A stretch of 64,000 bases of DNA from Agrobacterium vitis (GCF_013337045.2 NZ_CP118262.1:248001-312000), one strand, 5' to 3'. Shown: positions 25,330 to 35,650, counted from the first letter of the stretch. The notes: generated by a model not told the origin, from the sequence alone. Program-made: numbers and translations.

Positions 25330-26460
25330 ATGAGCACAGTCGTTCCACGCCGACGGTCCCGGATGGCAGAGGATTTGCCCACGACGATGCAGGGCGTGCT
25401 GCTTGTGGGGCACGGGGACTTTGAGAAACTCGAATTTCGAATGGATATCCCGGTCCCAAGACCCGCTGCGGGGGAGGTTTTGATCCGCGTCTTGGCCGCG
25501 GGTGTCAACAATACCGACATCAACACGCGTGTCGGCTGGTACTCCAAGAGCGTTACCACCGGCACAGCGAGTAGGGCGCAGGACGGTTTCCCATTAGCGC
25601 AGAATGACGATGCGAGCTGGTCCGGCCTACCGCTCGCGTTTCTCAGAATTCAGGGAGCTGACTGCTGCGGACAAATCGTGGCGGTCGGGAATGGCGTCGA
25701 CCCGGATCGTATTGGCGAGCGGGTACTCGTTCGCAATATGCTGCGCTCTTACGTTGATTATCGTCCCTACGAATGCTGGACGTTTGGCTCGGAGTGCGAC
25801 GGCGGATTCGCTCAGTATACAAAGGCGCCTTCGAAAGAAACCTACGCGGTAAACTGTGATTGGAGCGACATCGAGCTCGCTTCAATTCCTTGCGCGTATT
25901 CGACCGCAGAAGGAATGCTTCACCGCGCGAACGTGCGGGACGGGGAGCATGTGGCTATAACCGGCGCTTCCGGCGGCGTAGGGTCTGCTGCCATTCAGCT
26001 CGCGAAGCGGCGAGGTGCTTATGTGACGGCCATTGCCGGACAAGATAAGGCCGCTTTGCTTCTCGAACTGGGAGCCGACACGGTCATTGGCCGTCATGAA
26101 AATTTGGTCAGCAAACTTGGCAAGGAAACCGTGGATGTCGCCCTTGACGTTGCTGCCGGCCCAGGATTCCGAGCATTGCTCGATGTGCTCAGGAAAGGCG
26201 GCCGATATGTAGTCGCTGGCGCGATTGCCGGTCCGCTTGTTGAGCTCGACGTCCGCGATCTCTACCTTAAGGACCTGAGTTTCTTCGGCTGCACCTTCCA
26301 GGACGACGTCGTCTTTGAAAATCTCGTCGCATACATTCAGCGCAACGAAATTCGTCCATGCATTTCGAAGACCTTTCCACTTCATGAAATCGCCGAAGCA
26401 CAGAAGGCATTCTTGTCCAAATCTTTTGTTGGCAAAATCGTTCTTGAGATCCCGGCATGA
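25330..26460 (+). CDS. MDR-family zinc-independent alcohol dehydrogenase / quinone oxidoreductase
   Basis: From the ATG at 25330 the protein has 376 residues. It has a GroES-like N-terminal domain (PVPRPAAGEVLIRVLAAGVNNTDINTR) and a Rossmann domain with AITGASGGVGSAAIQLAKRRGA, ending FPLHEIAEAQKAFLSKSFVGKIVL. Residues about 75-105 form an insertion (TGTASRAQDGFPLAQNDD). The full catalytic and structural zinc ligand sets of classic alcohol dehydrogenases are not evident. It probably reduces a quinone or enal with NADPH. It follows the oxidoreductase gene by 43 bases. Confidence 0.88.
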   Translation: MSTVVPRRRSRMAEDLPTTMQGVLLVGHGDFEKLEFRMDIPVPRPAAGEVLIRVLAAGVNNTDINTRVGWYSKSVTTGTASRAQDGFPLAQNDDASWSGLPLAFLRIQGADCCGQIVAVGNGVDPDRIGERVLVRNMLRSYVDYRPYECWTFGSECDGGFAQYTKAPSKETYAVNCDWSDIELASIPCAYSTAEGMLHRANVRDGEHVAITGASGGVGSAAIQLAKRRGAYVTAIAGQDKAALLLELGADTVIGRHENLVSKLGKETVDVALDVAAGPGFRALLDVLRKGGRYVVAGAIAGPLVELDVRDLYLKDLSFFGCTFQDDVVFENLVAYIQRNEIRPCISKTFPLHEIAEAQKAFLSKSFVGKIVLEIPA

Positions 26461-26606
26461 GGAGGACTTCCAAAGTCTTTCAGCCACGGGATCGTGCGGA
26501 CGTGTTTTGATACGGGGCTAACCGGATGGTGAAATGGTTCACAACGGATAGTTCCATAATAGAACTTATGCAATATGTTATAACATTACGAATGGGCTAC
26601 TTATGT

Positions 26607-26807
26607 ATGAAGAATCAGATTTTATCCCCGCTTGAAAAGACATGCCTTCGATGGATCTCTCGAGGCAGAACGGTCGGCGAAATCGCCGCACTGGAGGGCA
26701 AAGCCGTTGCCGAAATCGAGAAGTGCCTTGAACTTGCACTTGCCCATTTAGATGTCCACTCGATCAAGGAGGCAATAGAAAAAGCGGATCTTTTTGGCAT
26801 CGATTGA
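26607..26807 (+). CDS. Stand-alone LuxR-type HTH protein
   Basis: The 66-residue product is little more than a LuxR/GerE helix-turn-helix: LSPLEKTCLRWISRGRTVGEIAALEGKAVAEIEKCLELAL, then HLDVHSIKEAIEKADLF. There is no receiver or autoinducer domain. Starts at 26592 or 26526 are possible, but the extra residues look non-coding and the region before 26607 is AT-rich like a promoter. Small proteins of this type occur in rhizobia. The target is unknown. Confidence 0.65.
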   Translation: MKNQILSPLEKTCLRWISRGRTVGEIAALEGKAVAEIEKCLELALAHLDVHSIKEAIEKADLFGID

Positions 26808-27132
26808 CTTCAGAATACTACCGTCAGTTCCCAGATCGCCACCTAGCACCAGCGCGCCGAGACGGACGCGCACCAGACTGCTGGCCGCGAACGCACTCTT
26901 AGCGAAACCTTTATGCCGCACGCAATTCTGTCTCTCGGAAGCAGTCCAATCCCGCTTTTCAGTAATGGCGTCCTGGCCTGGTTTCGGATCTTCCACGATC
27001 AACCCGTGAAGGGTCCGCTAGCAAGCTGCGGCCGCTCTCGGCTTTCGCCTTCGCGGTGATCGCGACCGTAACCATGCCTTTTGAGGAGCCATCGAGCGGG
27101 AATTGGCCCGCTCCCGAATGGAGCCCTCTCAC
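26808..27132. other. Spacer at the border between metabolic genes and plasmid backbone
   Basis: No convincing gene is visible. The main structure is a stem of GAGCGGG at 27094-27100 with CCCGCTC at 27107-27113, a 6-base loop, just before the small gene at 27133. No T-run follows. The gene content changes here from metabolic genes to plasmid maintenance genes. Confidence 0.5.
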
Positions 27133-27309
27133 ATGTCGCACGATCTCTCCCTCGCACAGTCCCACGCCTTCCAACTATCCCGTGACCTGATGGTCCCGGT
27201 CACCGTCTTTGCAGTCGACGGTGAATACGGCGTCCTGCCCTCCGACGAGATCGACGCCAGCGACGACCTCGAAATCGTGCACGAGTTCTTTCCCTGGGCG
27301 GCTCATTGA
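27133..27309 (+). CDS. Small acidic hypothetical protein
   Basis: The 58-residue ORF (MSHDLSLAQSHAFQLSRDL, then VPVTVFAVDGEYGVLPSDEID and HEFFPWAAH) has a balanced composition with an acidic second half, as small conserved plasmid proteins do. It lies 199 bases before the toprim gene on the same strand. I do not recognise a family. Confidence 0.55.
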   Translation: MSHDLSLAQSHAFQLSRDLMVPVTVFAVDGEYGVLPSDEIDASDDLEIVHEFFPWAAH

Positions 27310-27507
27310 GCCGTCTTTGCCGTTTCGGCTGCCGCTTGCGAGCGAGCGGTGGCAAGGGAAGCTGCGCCAGGGCTGGCGAATCCTTTGCAGGATTCACCAA
27401 TTGCCAACCCCGCCCTTGCCGCCTTTGCTCTTCGCGCCGGACGGGAAGGGTCCGCGAAGCGTGCGGAAAGGAAATCAGGAAGGGACGATCGCCATGCGAT
27501 CGGAAAG

Positions 27508-28545
27508 ATGATGAAGCGAAGAGATATTGACGAGATCCGCGAACGGGTCGGGTGCGGAGCTGTTTTAGAAACATCGGGCTTTGCGATCGATCTGAAGGAA
27601 AGTACCCTTCGGGCTGTGAAATACCGCCGTGGGGGTGAGATCGTTATTGTCACCCACGGTGGCCAAGGTTGGTTCGATCCCCTGAGCGACGGTAAGGGTG
27701 ACGTGTTCTCGCTTGTTGCACACGTCGATGGAGGCGGCTTCCTGGAGGCGTTGGACCGTGTCGCAGGTCTAATCGGCTTCCGGTCGGTAGAGCCGGCGCA
27801 GGCGAAAGAAACACCAACAAAAACAGCCACGGCGACGATCCATGATCGATGGGTATCGCGTCGGGCTCCTTGGCCAACATCGGACACGTGGCAGTACCTG
27901 CGGTTCAGGCGTTTAATATCGGCACAAATTCTGAAGGGTGCCATCAGCCAGGGCATACTTCGTGAGGGTCCTTACGGAAGCATGTGGGCCGGTCATGTTG
28001 ATGAGGACGGTAACATCTGTGGCTGGGAAGAACGCGGCCCGGATTGGCGGGGCTTTGCGACAGGCGGCGCGAAGGTTCTGTTCCGGCTCGGCCCATCCGG
28101 CGCCCATCGGCTTTGTGTGACGGAAGCGGCGATCGATGCCATGAGCCTCGCTGCGATCGAAGGGATGCGAGAAGGCACCCTCTATCTCAGCACCGGCGGC
28201 GGGTGGTCACCGAATACCGACACAGCGTTGCGACATCTGGCTCGGCACCCGGACGTGCAACTGGTCGCGGCAACCGACGCCAATCGCCAAGGAGAGGCCT
28301 ATGCACACAGGCTTCGTGAGCTGGCCGCACAGGCTGGATGCGATTGGTTGCGTCTCCGACCGCCGGCGGACGACTGGAATGAGGTCCTGAAATGTCAGGA
28401 GAGGGAGAAGTGGGAAAGGGAGAGGAAAAAGAACGGCGTGCCGCATTCGCGCCGCCCGCATCAAGGGAAGCTTCGCCCGGCTGCCCCGGCCCTTGACCCG
28501 GGCGGACACGATGCCGGCGGCCCGGGACATGTCATGGAGGATTGA
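27508..28545 (+). CDS. Toprim / DUF3991 domain protein (plasmid primase-like)
   Basis: The product has 345 residues from the ATG at 27508, with a second ATG at 27511 and GGAAAG just upstream. The N-terminal part (RRGGEIVIVTHGGQGWFDPLSDGKGDVFSLV) resembles the zinc-finger-like and DUF3991 region of plasmid DNA-processing proteins. The C-terminal half has a Toprim pattern: RLCVTEAAIDAMSLAAIEG with the conserved Glu, and LVAATDANRQGEAYAHRL. Toprim domains make phosphodiester chemistry with Mg ions in primases and related nucleases. The last 40 residues are low-complexity. Priming of the transferred strand is plausible but inferred. Confidence 0.85.
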   Translation: MMKRRDIDEIRERVGCGAVLETSGFAIDLKESTLRAVKYRRGGEIVIVTHGGQGWFDPLSDGKGDVFSLVAHVDGGGFLEALDRVAGLIGFRSVEPAQAKETPTKTATATIHDRWVSRRAPWPTSDTWQYLRFRRLISAQILKGAISQGILREGPYGSMWAGHVDEDGNICGWEERGPDWRGFATGGAKVLFRLGPSGAHRLCVTEAAIDAMSLAAIEGMREGTLYLSTGGGWSPNTDTALRHLARHPDVQLVAATDANRQGEAYAHRLRELAAQAGCDWLRLRPPADDWNEVLKCQEREKWERERKKNGVPHSRRPHQGKLRPAAPALDPGGHDAGGPGHVMED

Positions 28546-28609
28546 AGAGAAAAGCATGGTCGTGACGACGGTGTTCTCTTCGGTCTGGACATATCTCAAG
28601 GAGCCGCAA

Positions 28610-29215
28610 ATGAACCCCTCTCCCACAATCCGCAAGGTTTTCCAGGGTGTGGCAACACGCCAGCAAATGTTCCGCATGTTCGACCGTCATGGCCAGCGAC
28701 CGGACCCTTGGGACGGCGATCCTTCACATCTCTATGCCGGGGAATGGTTCGAGATCGCTGAGGCCGAGCACGATTATATGTTCGAGATCCTCCCGCCACT
28801 TTGGATCCGCGGATCAATGTTCGCCATGCGTGAGTTCCTGACCGACTCTGTGACGTCCGTGTTCTTCACCTCGCGTATCGATGGGGTCATCCGCCACTTC
28901 CACGGCTATTGCGACCTGTCCGACCACTCCGCCGTCGAGCATATGCGCGTGGCAATCGTTGAGCGGGAAAGTCGACCGGTTGGGTCAATGTCCCGGGGAG
29001 AGCGACTGGAGCATATCTGGAGCATCACGGCTGACGACTATCGCGGCTATGCGGGCGATCGATGGCCCCAAAGCAACCGTGGGCATCGCACTGTTGTCCT
29101 CTACGGCGGCAAGGAGGGCACGTTCCTGAAACTGCTCGACGATCTGACGGACGACGAAATCTCCGCCAAGCTTCCTGTGCATTTAAGGCACCTCCCCGTC
29201 TCCATCGCCGCTTGA
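28610..29215 (+). CDS. DUF1419 domain protein
   Basis: From ATG 28610, with AAGGAG upstream, the protein has 201 residues: MNPSPTIRKVFQGVATRQQM, then MFDRHGQRPDPWDGDPSHLYAGEWFEI and EHDYMFEILPPLWIRGSMFAMREFL. These match the DUF1419 family as I remember it from plasmids of Rhizobium and Agrobacterium. No catalytic motif is evident and the function is unknown. The gene is always found, to my knowledge, beside the helicase-methylase gene that follows 144 bases downstream. Confidence 0.85.
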   Translation: MNPSPTIRKVFQGVATRQQMFRMFDRHGQRPDPWDGDPSHLYAGEWFEIAEAEHDYMFEILPPLWIRGSMFAMREFLTDSVTSVFFTSRIDGVIRHFHGYCDLSDHSAVEHMRVAIVERESRPVGSMSRGERLEHIWSITADDYRGYAGDRWPQSNRGHRTVVLYGGKEGTFLKLLDDLTDDEISAKLPVHLRHLPVSIAA

Positions 29216-29359
29216 GCGGAGCGACAGCCGTCACAACCGGTCGCGATGAGCGGCCGAACTCGCCGACAATCGGCCCAGCCGCATTCCCATCCTCTGCGCA
29301 CTTCGACCTGCCCCCGCTGGCAGAGCGGAATGTTGCACCCTCACCAGGAGTTTCATCAT

Positions 29360-32300
29360 ATGAGCAGCGATCCCTTTTCACTCGACATGTTCGGCAACAA
29401 CGCGCTCTCCACCACGCTCGATCTTGGCATCACAGGCTTCGGAGGCCCCGCACCTGATGCGGCAAACGATGACGAGCCGGATCCGACGCCACCAGCGCCC
29501 GCCCCTGCCAAGGTGGCACCGACCAGTTCACACCCCCGCCCGCAGGGTCAGCGTTCCAACTTCCACCTCAATGACGACCGAGGCCTTGCCGCGTCCTGGC
29601 GGGATCGCGCTCGCGCCAATATCGCAGCCATCCTGATTGCTCAGGCGATAGAACAACGGGATCGGCCCGCCACACAGAAAGAACAGACGCAACTGATCCG
29701 CTTCACCGGCTTTGGCGCCAGTGAGTTGGCGAACGCGATGTTCCGCCGCCCCGGCGAAACCGCGTTCCGAAAGGGTTGGGACGAGATCGCGGCTTCACTG
29801 GAAAGCGCCGTCTCGCAGGCCGACTACGCGTCGCTCGCGCGCTGCACTCAATATGCGCACTTCACGCCTGAAGGGATCATCCGCGCGATTTGGGCAGGAT
29901 TGCTGCGTCTCGGCTGGCGCGGCGGCCGCGTGATCGAGCCAGGTATCGGGACCGGCCTGTTCCCGGCGCTGACGCCACAGGAATTGCGGGGAGAGAGTTT
30001 CTTCACCGGCATCGAACTCGACCCGGTCACGGCACGTATCGTTCGCTTGCTGCAGCCGAAGGCCAGGATCATCAACGGCGATTTCGCGCGCACCGAGCTC
30101 TCACCGATCTTCGATCTGGCGATCGGTAATCCCCCCTTCTCCGATCGGACCGTCCGTTCCGACCGCGCCTATCGGAGACTTGGACTTCGCCTGCATGACT
30201 ATTTCATCGCCCGGTCGATCGATCTCCTCAAACCCGGCGGGCTTGCTGCCTTCGTCACGACGCATGGGGCGCTCGACAAAGTGGACGGCACGGCGCGCGA
30301 GCATATCGCCAAGTCGGCCGACCTGATCGGCGCCATCCGTTTGCCCGAAGGCAGTTTTCGCCACGACGCCGGCACGGATGTCGTCGTGGACATTGTCTTC
30401 TTCCGTAAACGCAAGGTTGGCGAAGAGGCCGGCGATCTCTCGTGGTTGGAACTGGAGGAGGTTCGCCCTCCCAGCCCCGACGCCGAACCGATCCGCATCA
30501 ATCGCTGGCTTGCGCGCCATCCCGAGTTTGTGCTGGGCAGCCATTCGACAACGTCCGGCCCGTTCGGCGAAACCTATACATGCATCGCTTCATCCGATCA
30601 GGATTTCGAGGCCGCGCTCGGCGCCGCCATCGCCCGGCTTCCCGCAGGCCAATATGACGGCGAGCCGACGCCGATTGACATCGAGCATGAGGCAGAACTT
30701 GGCGATTTCGTCGGTCTCAAACCGAACACGACCAGGATACGGGAGGGAAGCTTCTTCATCGACAAGGCCCACGGTCTCATGCAGATGATCGACGGTGCGC
30801 CGGTGGCGATTACCATGCGAAAAGGTCGCACAGGTGATGGCCTGTCGGAAAAGCACGTGCGGATCGTCACCAAGCTGATCCCAATCCGCGACGCTGTGCG
30901 CGAGGTATTGCGATGCCAGGAGTCCGATCGACCTTGGCGCGATGCTCAGGTCCGGATGCGCATCGCCTGGTCGAGTTTTGTGCGCGATTTCGGGCCGATC
31001 AACCATACGACTGTTTCGATCCAGGAGGACGCGGAGACGGCTGAGGTGCGGGAAACGCATCGCCGACCGAACCTGCAACCCTTCTTAGACGATCCGGATT
31101 GCTGGCTGGTCGCCTCGATCGAGGACTACAATCTCGAGACCGACACGGCGAAGCCGGGTCCGATATTCGCTACCCGTGTGATCGCTCCGCCGATGCCGCC
31201 TCTCATCACCAACGCGGCTGATGCGTTGGCGGTCGTGCTCAACGAACGCGGCCATGTCGACCTCGATCATATCGCCGAACTGCTGCATCTCGACGTGTCC
31301 ACAGTGATTGCTGATCTAGGCGACGAGGTGTTCCGCGACCCAGCTGACGGATCCTGGCAGACAGCCGATGCTTATCTTTCAGGCGCAGTCCGTACCAAGC
31401 TCGCCGCCGCGCAGGCCGCAGCCGAGCTTGATCCGTCCTATGAGAGCAACATGCTTGCTCTGCAAGTTGTTCAACCGGCCGATCTTCGCCCCTCCGACAT
31501 TACCGCCCGGCTCGGAGCACCATGGATACCGGCCGCCGATGTCGTTGCCTTCGTCAAAGAGAAGATGCAAGCCGACATCCGCATCCACCATATGCCGGAA
31601 CTCGGATCCTGGACGGTGGAGGCTCGGCAGCTTGGATACAGCGCCGCCGGCACGTCGGAATGGGGAACGAGCCGCCGCCATGCCGGAGACCTGTTGGCCG
31701 ATGCCCTGAACAGCCGGGCTCCCCAGATCTTCGACACCTTCAAAGATGCCGATGGCGAGCGCAGGGTTCTCAACGTCGTCGACACCGAAGCCGCGCGCGA
31801 CAAGCTCCAAAGGATCAAGCAGGCATTCCAGGACTGGGTCTGGACCGATCCAGATCGAACCGACCGGCTGGCCCGCGACTACAATGACCGTTTCAACAAC
31901 ATCGCGCCGCGGAAATTCGACGGCTCCCACCTGAAACTTCCCGGCGCCTCTGGCGCCTTTGTTCTTTATGGGCATCAGAAACGCGGCATCTGGCGGATCA
32001 TTGCCGATGGCTCGACCTATCTTGCCCATGCCGTCGGCGCGGGCAAGACGATGACGATGGCGGCGGCCATCATGGAGCAGCGCCGGCTTGGACTGATCGC
32101 CAAGGCCATGCTGGTCGTGCCCGGCCATTGCTTGGCGCAGGCTGCCCGCGAGTTCCTGGCGCTCTATCCCAATGCTCGTATTCTCGTCGCTGACGAGACC
32201 AACTTCACCAAGGACAAGCGGGCCCGCTTCCTATCGCGGGCTGCCACCGCCACCTGGGATGCGATCATCATCACGCACTCGGCGTTCCGGTTCATCGCCG

Positions 32301-34447
32301 TGCCGCCTGCCTTTGAGCAGGAAATGATCCAGGACGAGCTGCAGCTCTACGAAGACCTGATGGCCAAGGCCGATAGCGAGGACCGCGTTTCGCGCAAGCG
32401 GCTCGAGCGGTTGAAGGAAGGACTGCAGGAGCGGCTCGAAGGTCTCGCCACCCGCAAGGATGATATTCTCACCATCTCCGAAATCGGCATCGACCAGATC
32501 ATCGTCGACGAGGCGCAGGAATTCCGCAAACTCTCCTTCGCCACCAATATGTCGACGCTGAAGGGCATCGACCCGAACGGCTCGCAGCGGGCATGGGATC
32601 TCTACGTCAAATCCCGCTATATCGAGACGAGGAATCCCGGCCGCGCGCTGGTGCTGGCGTCGGGCACGCCGATTACCAACACGCTCGGCGAGATGTTCTC
32701 GATCCAGCGCCTGCTCGGCCATGCAGCACTCGCTGAACGCGGGCTGCATGAGTTCGATGCCTGGGCCTCCTGCTTCGGCGACACGACGACCGAGCTCGAA
32801 ATCCAGCCATCCGGCAAATACAAGCCCGTGAGCCGCTTCGCCTCCTTCGTCAATGTGCCAGAGCTGATCGCCATGTTCCGGTCCTTCGCTGATGTCGTCA
32901 TGCCGGAGGATCTCAGGCAGTATGTAAAAGTCCCAAACATCTCCACCGGGCGCCGGCAGATCCTGACGGCCAAGCCGACGGCGCTGTTCAAGACCTATCA
33001 GCAGATGCTCGACGCGCGCATCAAGGCGATCGAGCAGCGTGAGGGACCGGTCAAGCCGGGTGACGATATCCTGCTGTCCGTCATCACTGATGGACGCCAT
33101 GCGGCGATCGACCTGCGCTTCGTCATCCCCGATGCCGACAACGAGGAGGGAAACAAGCTCAATCTTCTCGTCCGAAACGCCTGTCGGATCTGGAAGGAAA
33201 CGGGCGATGGCGTCTACCGACGCCCCGATGGCAAGGACTTCGATCTTCCGGGGGCGGCGCAGATGATCTTTTCCGATCTCGGCACCCTTAATGTCGAAAA
33301 GTCCCGCGGCTTCTCAGCTTATCGCTTCATTCGAGACGAACTGATCCGGCTCGGCGTGCCGGCATCGCAGATCGCATTCATGCAGGACTACAAGAAGACC
33401 GAAGCCAAGCAGCGGCTGTTCGGGGACGTCCGCGCTGGCAAGGTCCGTTTCCTGATCGGTTCGTCGGAGACGATGGGCACCGGCGTTAACGCCCAGCTTC
33501 GTCTTAAGGCGCTCCATCATCTCGACGTCCCTTGGTTGCCGTCTCAGATCGAGCAGCGAGAAGGACGGATCGTCCGCCAGGGCAACCAGCATGAGGAAGT
33601 GGATATCTTCGCCTATGCCACAGAGGGTTCGCTCGACGCCTCGATGTGGCAGAACAACGAACGCAAGGCCCGGTTCATCGCTGCGGCCCTATCCGGCGAC
33701 ACATCGATCCGTCGGCTCGAAGACATCGGTCAGGGCGCCGCCAATCAGTTCGCCATGGCCAAGGCCATCGCGTCCGGCGACGAGCGCCTGATGCAGAAGG
33801 CAGGGCTCGAGGCGGACATTGCCAGGCTTGAACGGCTGCGGGCGGCGCATGAGGACGACCAATATGCGGTCCGTCGCCAGATGAGGGACGCCGAGCGAGA
33901 AATCGAGGTCTCGACCCGGCGCATCGGCGAGGTCGGCCAAGACATCGCGCGGCTACGGCCGGGCGGCTGCGATGCCTTTACGATGGTGGTACTCGGCCAG
34001 GAATATGCCGAGCGCAAGGAGGCCGGCCGGGCGTTGATGAAGGAAATCCTCACCCTGCTCCAGCTTCAACAGGAAGGGGAGTTGCATCTGGCAACGATCG
34101 GCGGCTTCGATCTCGTTTATGAGGGGGAGCGCTTCGGCAAGGGCGACGGCTATCGGTACGACACGCTGCTTCAGCGCACCGGCGCAGACTACGAGATCGA
34201 TTTGGCGATCACGGTCACGCCGCTCGGTGCCATCTCGCGGCTGGAGCACGCACTCAGTGGCTTTGACGAGGAACAGCACCAGTATCGCCGGCGGCTTGAA
34301 GACGCCGAGCGGCGATTGGTTTCCTACCGTTCCCGAGACGGAGGCGCTTTCGCGTTCGAAGACGACCTGAAGGAAAAGCGGCTGAATTTGCGGGCAATCG
34401 AGGCTCAACTGTCGGGAGACAACGAGACCGTCGCGGCAGCTGCATAG
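29360..34447 (+). CDS. Giant N6-adenine methyltransferase - SF2 helicase fusion (DarB-like layout)
   Basis: The 1695-residue protein starts at ATG 29360 after AGGAG. The methyltransferase part has the SAM motif VIEPGIGTGLFP at about residue 190-200 and the N6-adenine catalytic motif DLAIGNPPFSD near 252-262. The helicase part has Walker A HAVGAGKTMTMAAA near 890 and a DEAQ box IIVDEAQEFRKL near 1049. The C-terminal helicase lobe follows with SSETMGTGVNAQL and QREGRIVRQGNQ near 1370-1410. Such genes are common on rhizobial plasmids. The same methylase-then-helicase order is seen in the antirestriction protein DarB of phage P1, so protection of incoming plasmid DNA is an attractive but unproven role. 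A strong terminator follows. Confidence 0.92.
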   Translation: MSSDPFSLDMFGNNALSTTLDLGITGFGGPAPDAANDDEPDPTPPAPAPAKVAPTSSHPRPQGQRSNFHLNDDRGLAASWRDRARANIAAILIAQAIEQRDRPATQKEQTQLIRFTGFGASELANAMFRRPGETAFRKGWDEIAASLESAVSQADYASLARCTQYAHFTPEGIIRAIWAGLLRLGWRGGRVIEPGIGTGLFPALTPQELRGESFFTGIELDPVTARIVRLLQPKARIINGDFARTELSPIFDLAIGNPPFSDRTVRSDRAYRRLGLRLHDYFIARSIDLLKPGGLAAFVTTHGALDKVDGTAREHIAKSADLIGAIRLPEGSFRHDAGTDVVVDIVFFRKRKVGEEAGDLSWLELEEVRPPSPDAEPIRINRWLARHPEFVLGSHSTTSGPFGETYTCIASSDQDFEAALGAAIARLPAGQYDGEPTPIDIEHEAELGDFVGLKPNTTRIREGSFFIDKAHGLMQMIDGAPVAITMRKGRTGDGLSEKHVRIVTKLIPIRDAVREVLRCQESDRPWRDAQVRMRIAWSSFVRDFGPINHTTVSIQEDAETAEVRETHRRPNLQPFLDDPDCWLVASIEDYNLETDTAKPGPIFATRVIAPPMPPLITNAADALAVVLNERGHVDLDHIAELLHLDVSTVIADLGDEVFRDPADGSWQTADAYLSGAVRTKLAAAQAAAELDPSYESNMLALQVVQPADLRPSDITARLGAPWIPAADVVAFVKEKMQADIRIHHMPELGSWTVEARQLGYSAAGTSEWGTSRRHAGDLLADALNSRAPQIFDTFKDADGERRVLNVVDTEAARDKLQRIKQAFQDWVWTDPDRTDRLARDYNDRFNNIAPRKFDGSHLKLPGASGAFVLYGHQKRGIWRIIADGSTYLAHAVGAGKTMTMAAAIMEQRRLGLIAKAMLVVPGHCLAQAAREFLALYPNARILVADETNFTKDKRARFLSRAATATWDAIIITHSAFRFIAVPPAFEQEMIQDELQLYEDLMAKADSEDRVSRKRLERLKEGLQERLEGLATRKDDILTISEIGIDQIIVDEAQEFRKLSFATNMSTLKGIDPNGSQRAWDLYVKSRYIETRNPGRALVLASGTPITNTLGEMFSIQRLLGHAALAERGLHEFDAWASCFGDTTTELEIQPSGKYKPVSRFASFVNVPELIAMFRSFADVVMPEDLRQYVKVPNISTGRRQILTAKPTALFKTYQQMLDARIKAIEQREGPVKPGDDILLSVITDGRHAAIDLRFVIPDADNEEGNKLNLLVRNACRIWKETGDGVYRRPDGKDFDLPGAAQMIFSDLGTLNVEKSRGFSAYRFIRDELIRLGVPASQIAFMQDYKKTEAKQRLFGDVRAGKVRFLIGSSETMGTGVNAQLRLKALHHLDVPWLPSQIEQREGRIVRQGNQHEEVDIFAYATEGSLDASMWQNNERKARFIAAALSGDTSIRRLEDIGQGAANQFAMAKAIASGDERLMQKAGLEADIARLERLRAAHEDDQYAVRRQMRDAEREIEVSTRRIGEVGQDIARLRPGGCDAFTMVVLGQEYAERKEAGRALMKEILTLLQLQQEGELHLATIGGFDLVYEGERFGKGDGYRYDTLLQRTGADYEIDLAITVTPLGAISRLEHALSGFDEEQHQYRRRLEDAERRLVSYRSRDGGAFAFEDDLKEKRLNLRAIEAQLSGDNETVAAAA

Positions 34448-34581
34448 CTGGGTTGCACAATAAATGTTTTCCTGTTGGTCAAAATGCAGGCATAACGCCT
34501 TCAGCTGATGCATATGGCGGTCACCTCACAGTTCCGTCGCAGCAGCTGTTCCCCTCTGGAGGTTTTAGATCTCCATACTTC

Positions 34582-34614
34582 ATGGGCCGCGGTTTTCCGC
34601 AGGCCCATTTTTTT
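34582..34614 (+). terminator. Rho-independent terminator after the methyltransferase-helicase gene
   Basis: ATGGGCCGCGG at 34582-34592, a TTTT loop, CCGC, one bulged A and GGCCCAT at 34602-34608 are followed directly by a run of Ts to 34614. This is a textbook intrinsic terminator on the plus strand. It isolates the plasmid genes from the following NmrA/AraC insert. The rest of 34448-34640 shows no gene. Confidence 0.85.
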
Positions 34615-34640
34615 GTTCTCCGCCGAGATCTAGCGCGGCA

Positions 34641-35576
34641 TTATCTTTGCGAGCTCCACGTCAGGAAGGTCTCCGGTTTGAGGCTCTCCGTCCGCGCGTT
34701 CTCGACCAGCGGCTTAAGAGTGTCTTTGATGAAGTCTTCCATGGTCGTAGGGAGGACCGGACGATCATGGCGGAACTTGACACGGCCATCGTTAAGAGCC
34801 GCCGCGGTGTTCTTGTCATAGACCCATCGATCGAGCGTTCCGAATTTTTCCCGGAATACGGTTTCGACCTCGCGATCCTTCGGATTGATGAAGCGATAAT
34901 CCACCTCTCTACCGAGTTCCCGGCCTATCAGCGCGGCGATCTCGGTCATCGTGTAGTCGATTCCCAGTTGCCTTACCGACCGGTGCTGATCGGTCGGCAT
35001 TTCGAACTCCTTCGCCGCGAAATCCGCGATGTCCTGAACGGAAACCCAAGGCGCTTTGAGATCCGGGGCAAGCGTAAAGCCGATCCGATCGTGCTGCGCG
35101 ATCGCGTCGCTCCACCTGGACAGGTCCTCCATAAACCAGCCACCCTGCAAGTGCACCAGATTGATGTCGCGTAACCGGTTGAGGATCTGATCCAGGATGT
35201 GAAACCCCTGAAAATGGCCGGTGTTTCCACAGAGTTCGGACCCCATTGCGGTCAGGCTCACGGCGAATTTCACCGGCGAATCCCGAAGTGCGTCGAAGAA
35301 CCGAAGCGCTACCGCAGGGTAGTGTCCCCGAAAGTCCTTCGCCGCCCAAAGGGTTTTGACCATCAGAAACGCAGCGTCGGCGTCTTCGAAAAACCTGCCA
35401 AGCTTGCCATCACCTGTGTCGAAACTGCCAAGGAACGGTTCCGCTCCCTTCGCGACAAGGGTGTCTAGGGCAGGCCCCCCTCTTGAAAGAGCTTTGACGG
35501 AATGGCCCTTCGCCAGGAGTTTTTCGGTCAGTTTAACCCCGATCCTGCCGGTCGCGCCGACCACCGCAATACGCAT
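34641..35576 (-). CDS. NmrA-like NAD(P)-binding protein
   Basis: The 311-residue protein has the Rossmann motif IAVVGATGRIGVKLTEKLLAKGHSVKALSR (GxxGxxG) and NmrA/HSCARG-type features: DAAFLMVKTLW, FHILDQILNRLRDINLVHLQGGWFMEDL and TMTEIAALIGRELGREVDYRFI. Family members are redox sensors or NAD(P)H-dependent reductases acting in the cytosol. AGGAGACG precedes the ATG. It is divergent from the AraC regulator 74 bases away, a pairing that suggests direct control. Its chromosomal-type function is out of place in the plasmid backbone. Confidence 0.88.
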   Translation of the reverse strand: MRIAVVGATGRIGVKLTEKLLAKGHSVKALSRGGPALDTLVAKGAEPFLGSFDTGDGKLGRFFEDADAAFLMVKTLWAAKDFRGHYPAVALRFFDALRDSPVKFAVSLTAMGSELCGNTGHFQGFHILDQILNRLRDINLVHLQGGWFMEDLSRWSDAIAQHDRIGFTLAPDLKAPWVSVQDIADFAAKEFEMPTDQHRSVRQLGIDYTMTEIAALIGRELGREVDYRFINPKDREVETVFREKFGTLDRWVYDKNTAAALNDGRVKFRHDRPVLPTTMEDFIKDTLKPLVENARTESLKPETFLTWSSQR

Positions 35577-35650
35577 TGTTCGTCTCCTAGTGTTGTTTAA
35601 CTAGGATCCTAAAGCATTGCGTCGCAGCCCATAATTGGAGATAATGCCAT

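Noticed and set aside
30101..33100. Several 90-290-codon minus-strand frames within the methyltransferase-helicase gene
   Set aside because: All are shadows of a single 1695-codon gene with ordered catalytic motifs.
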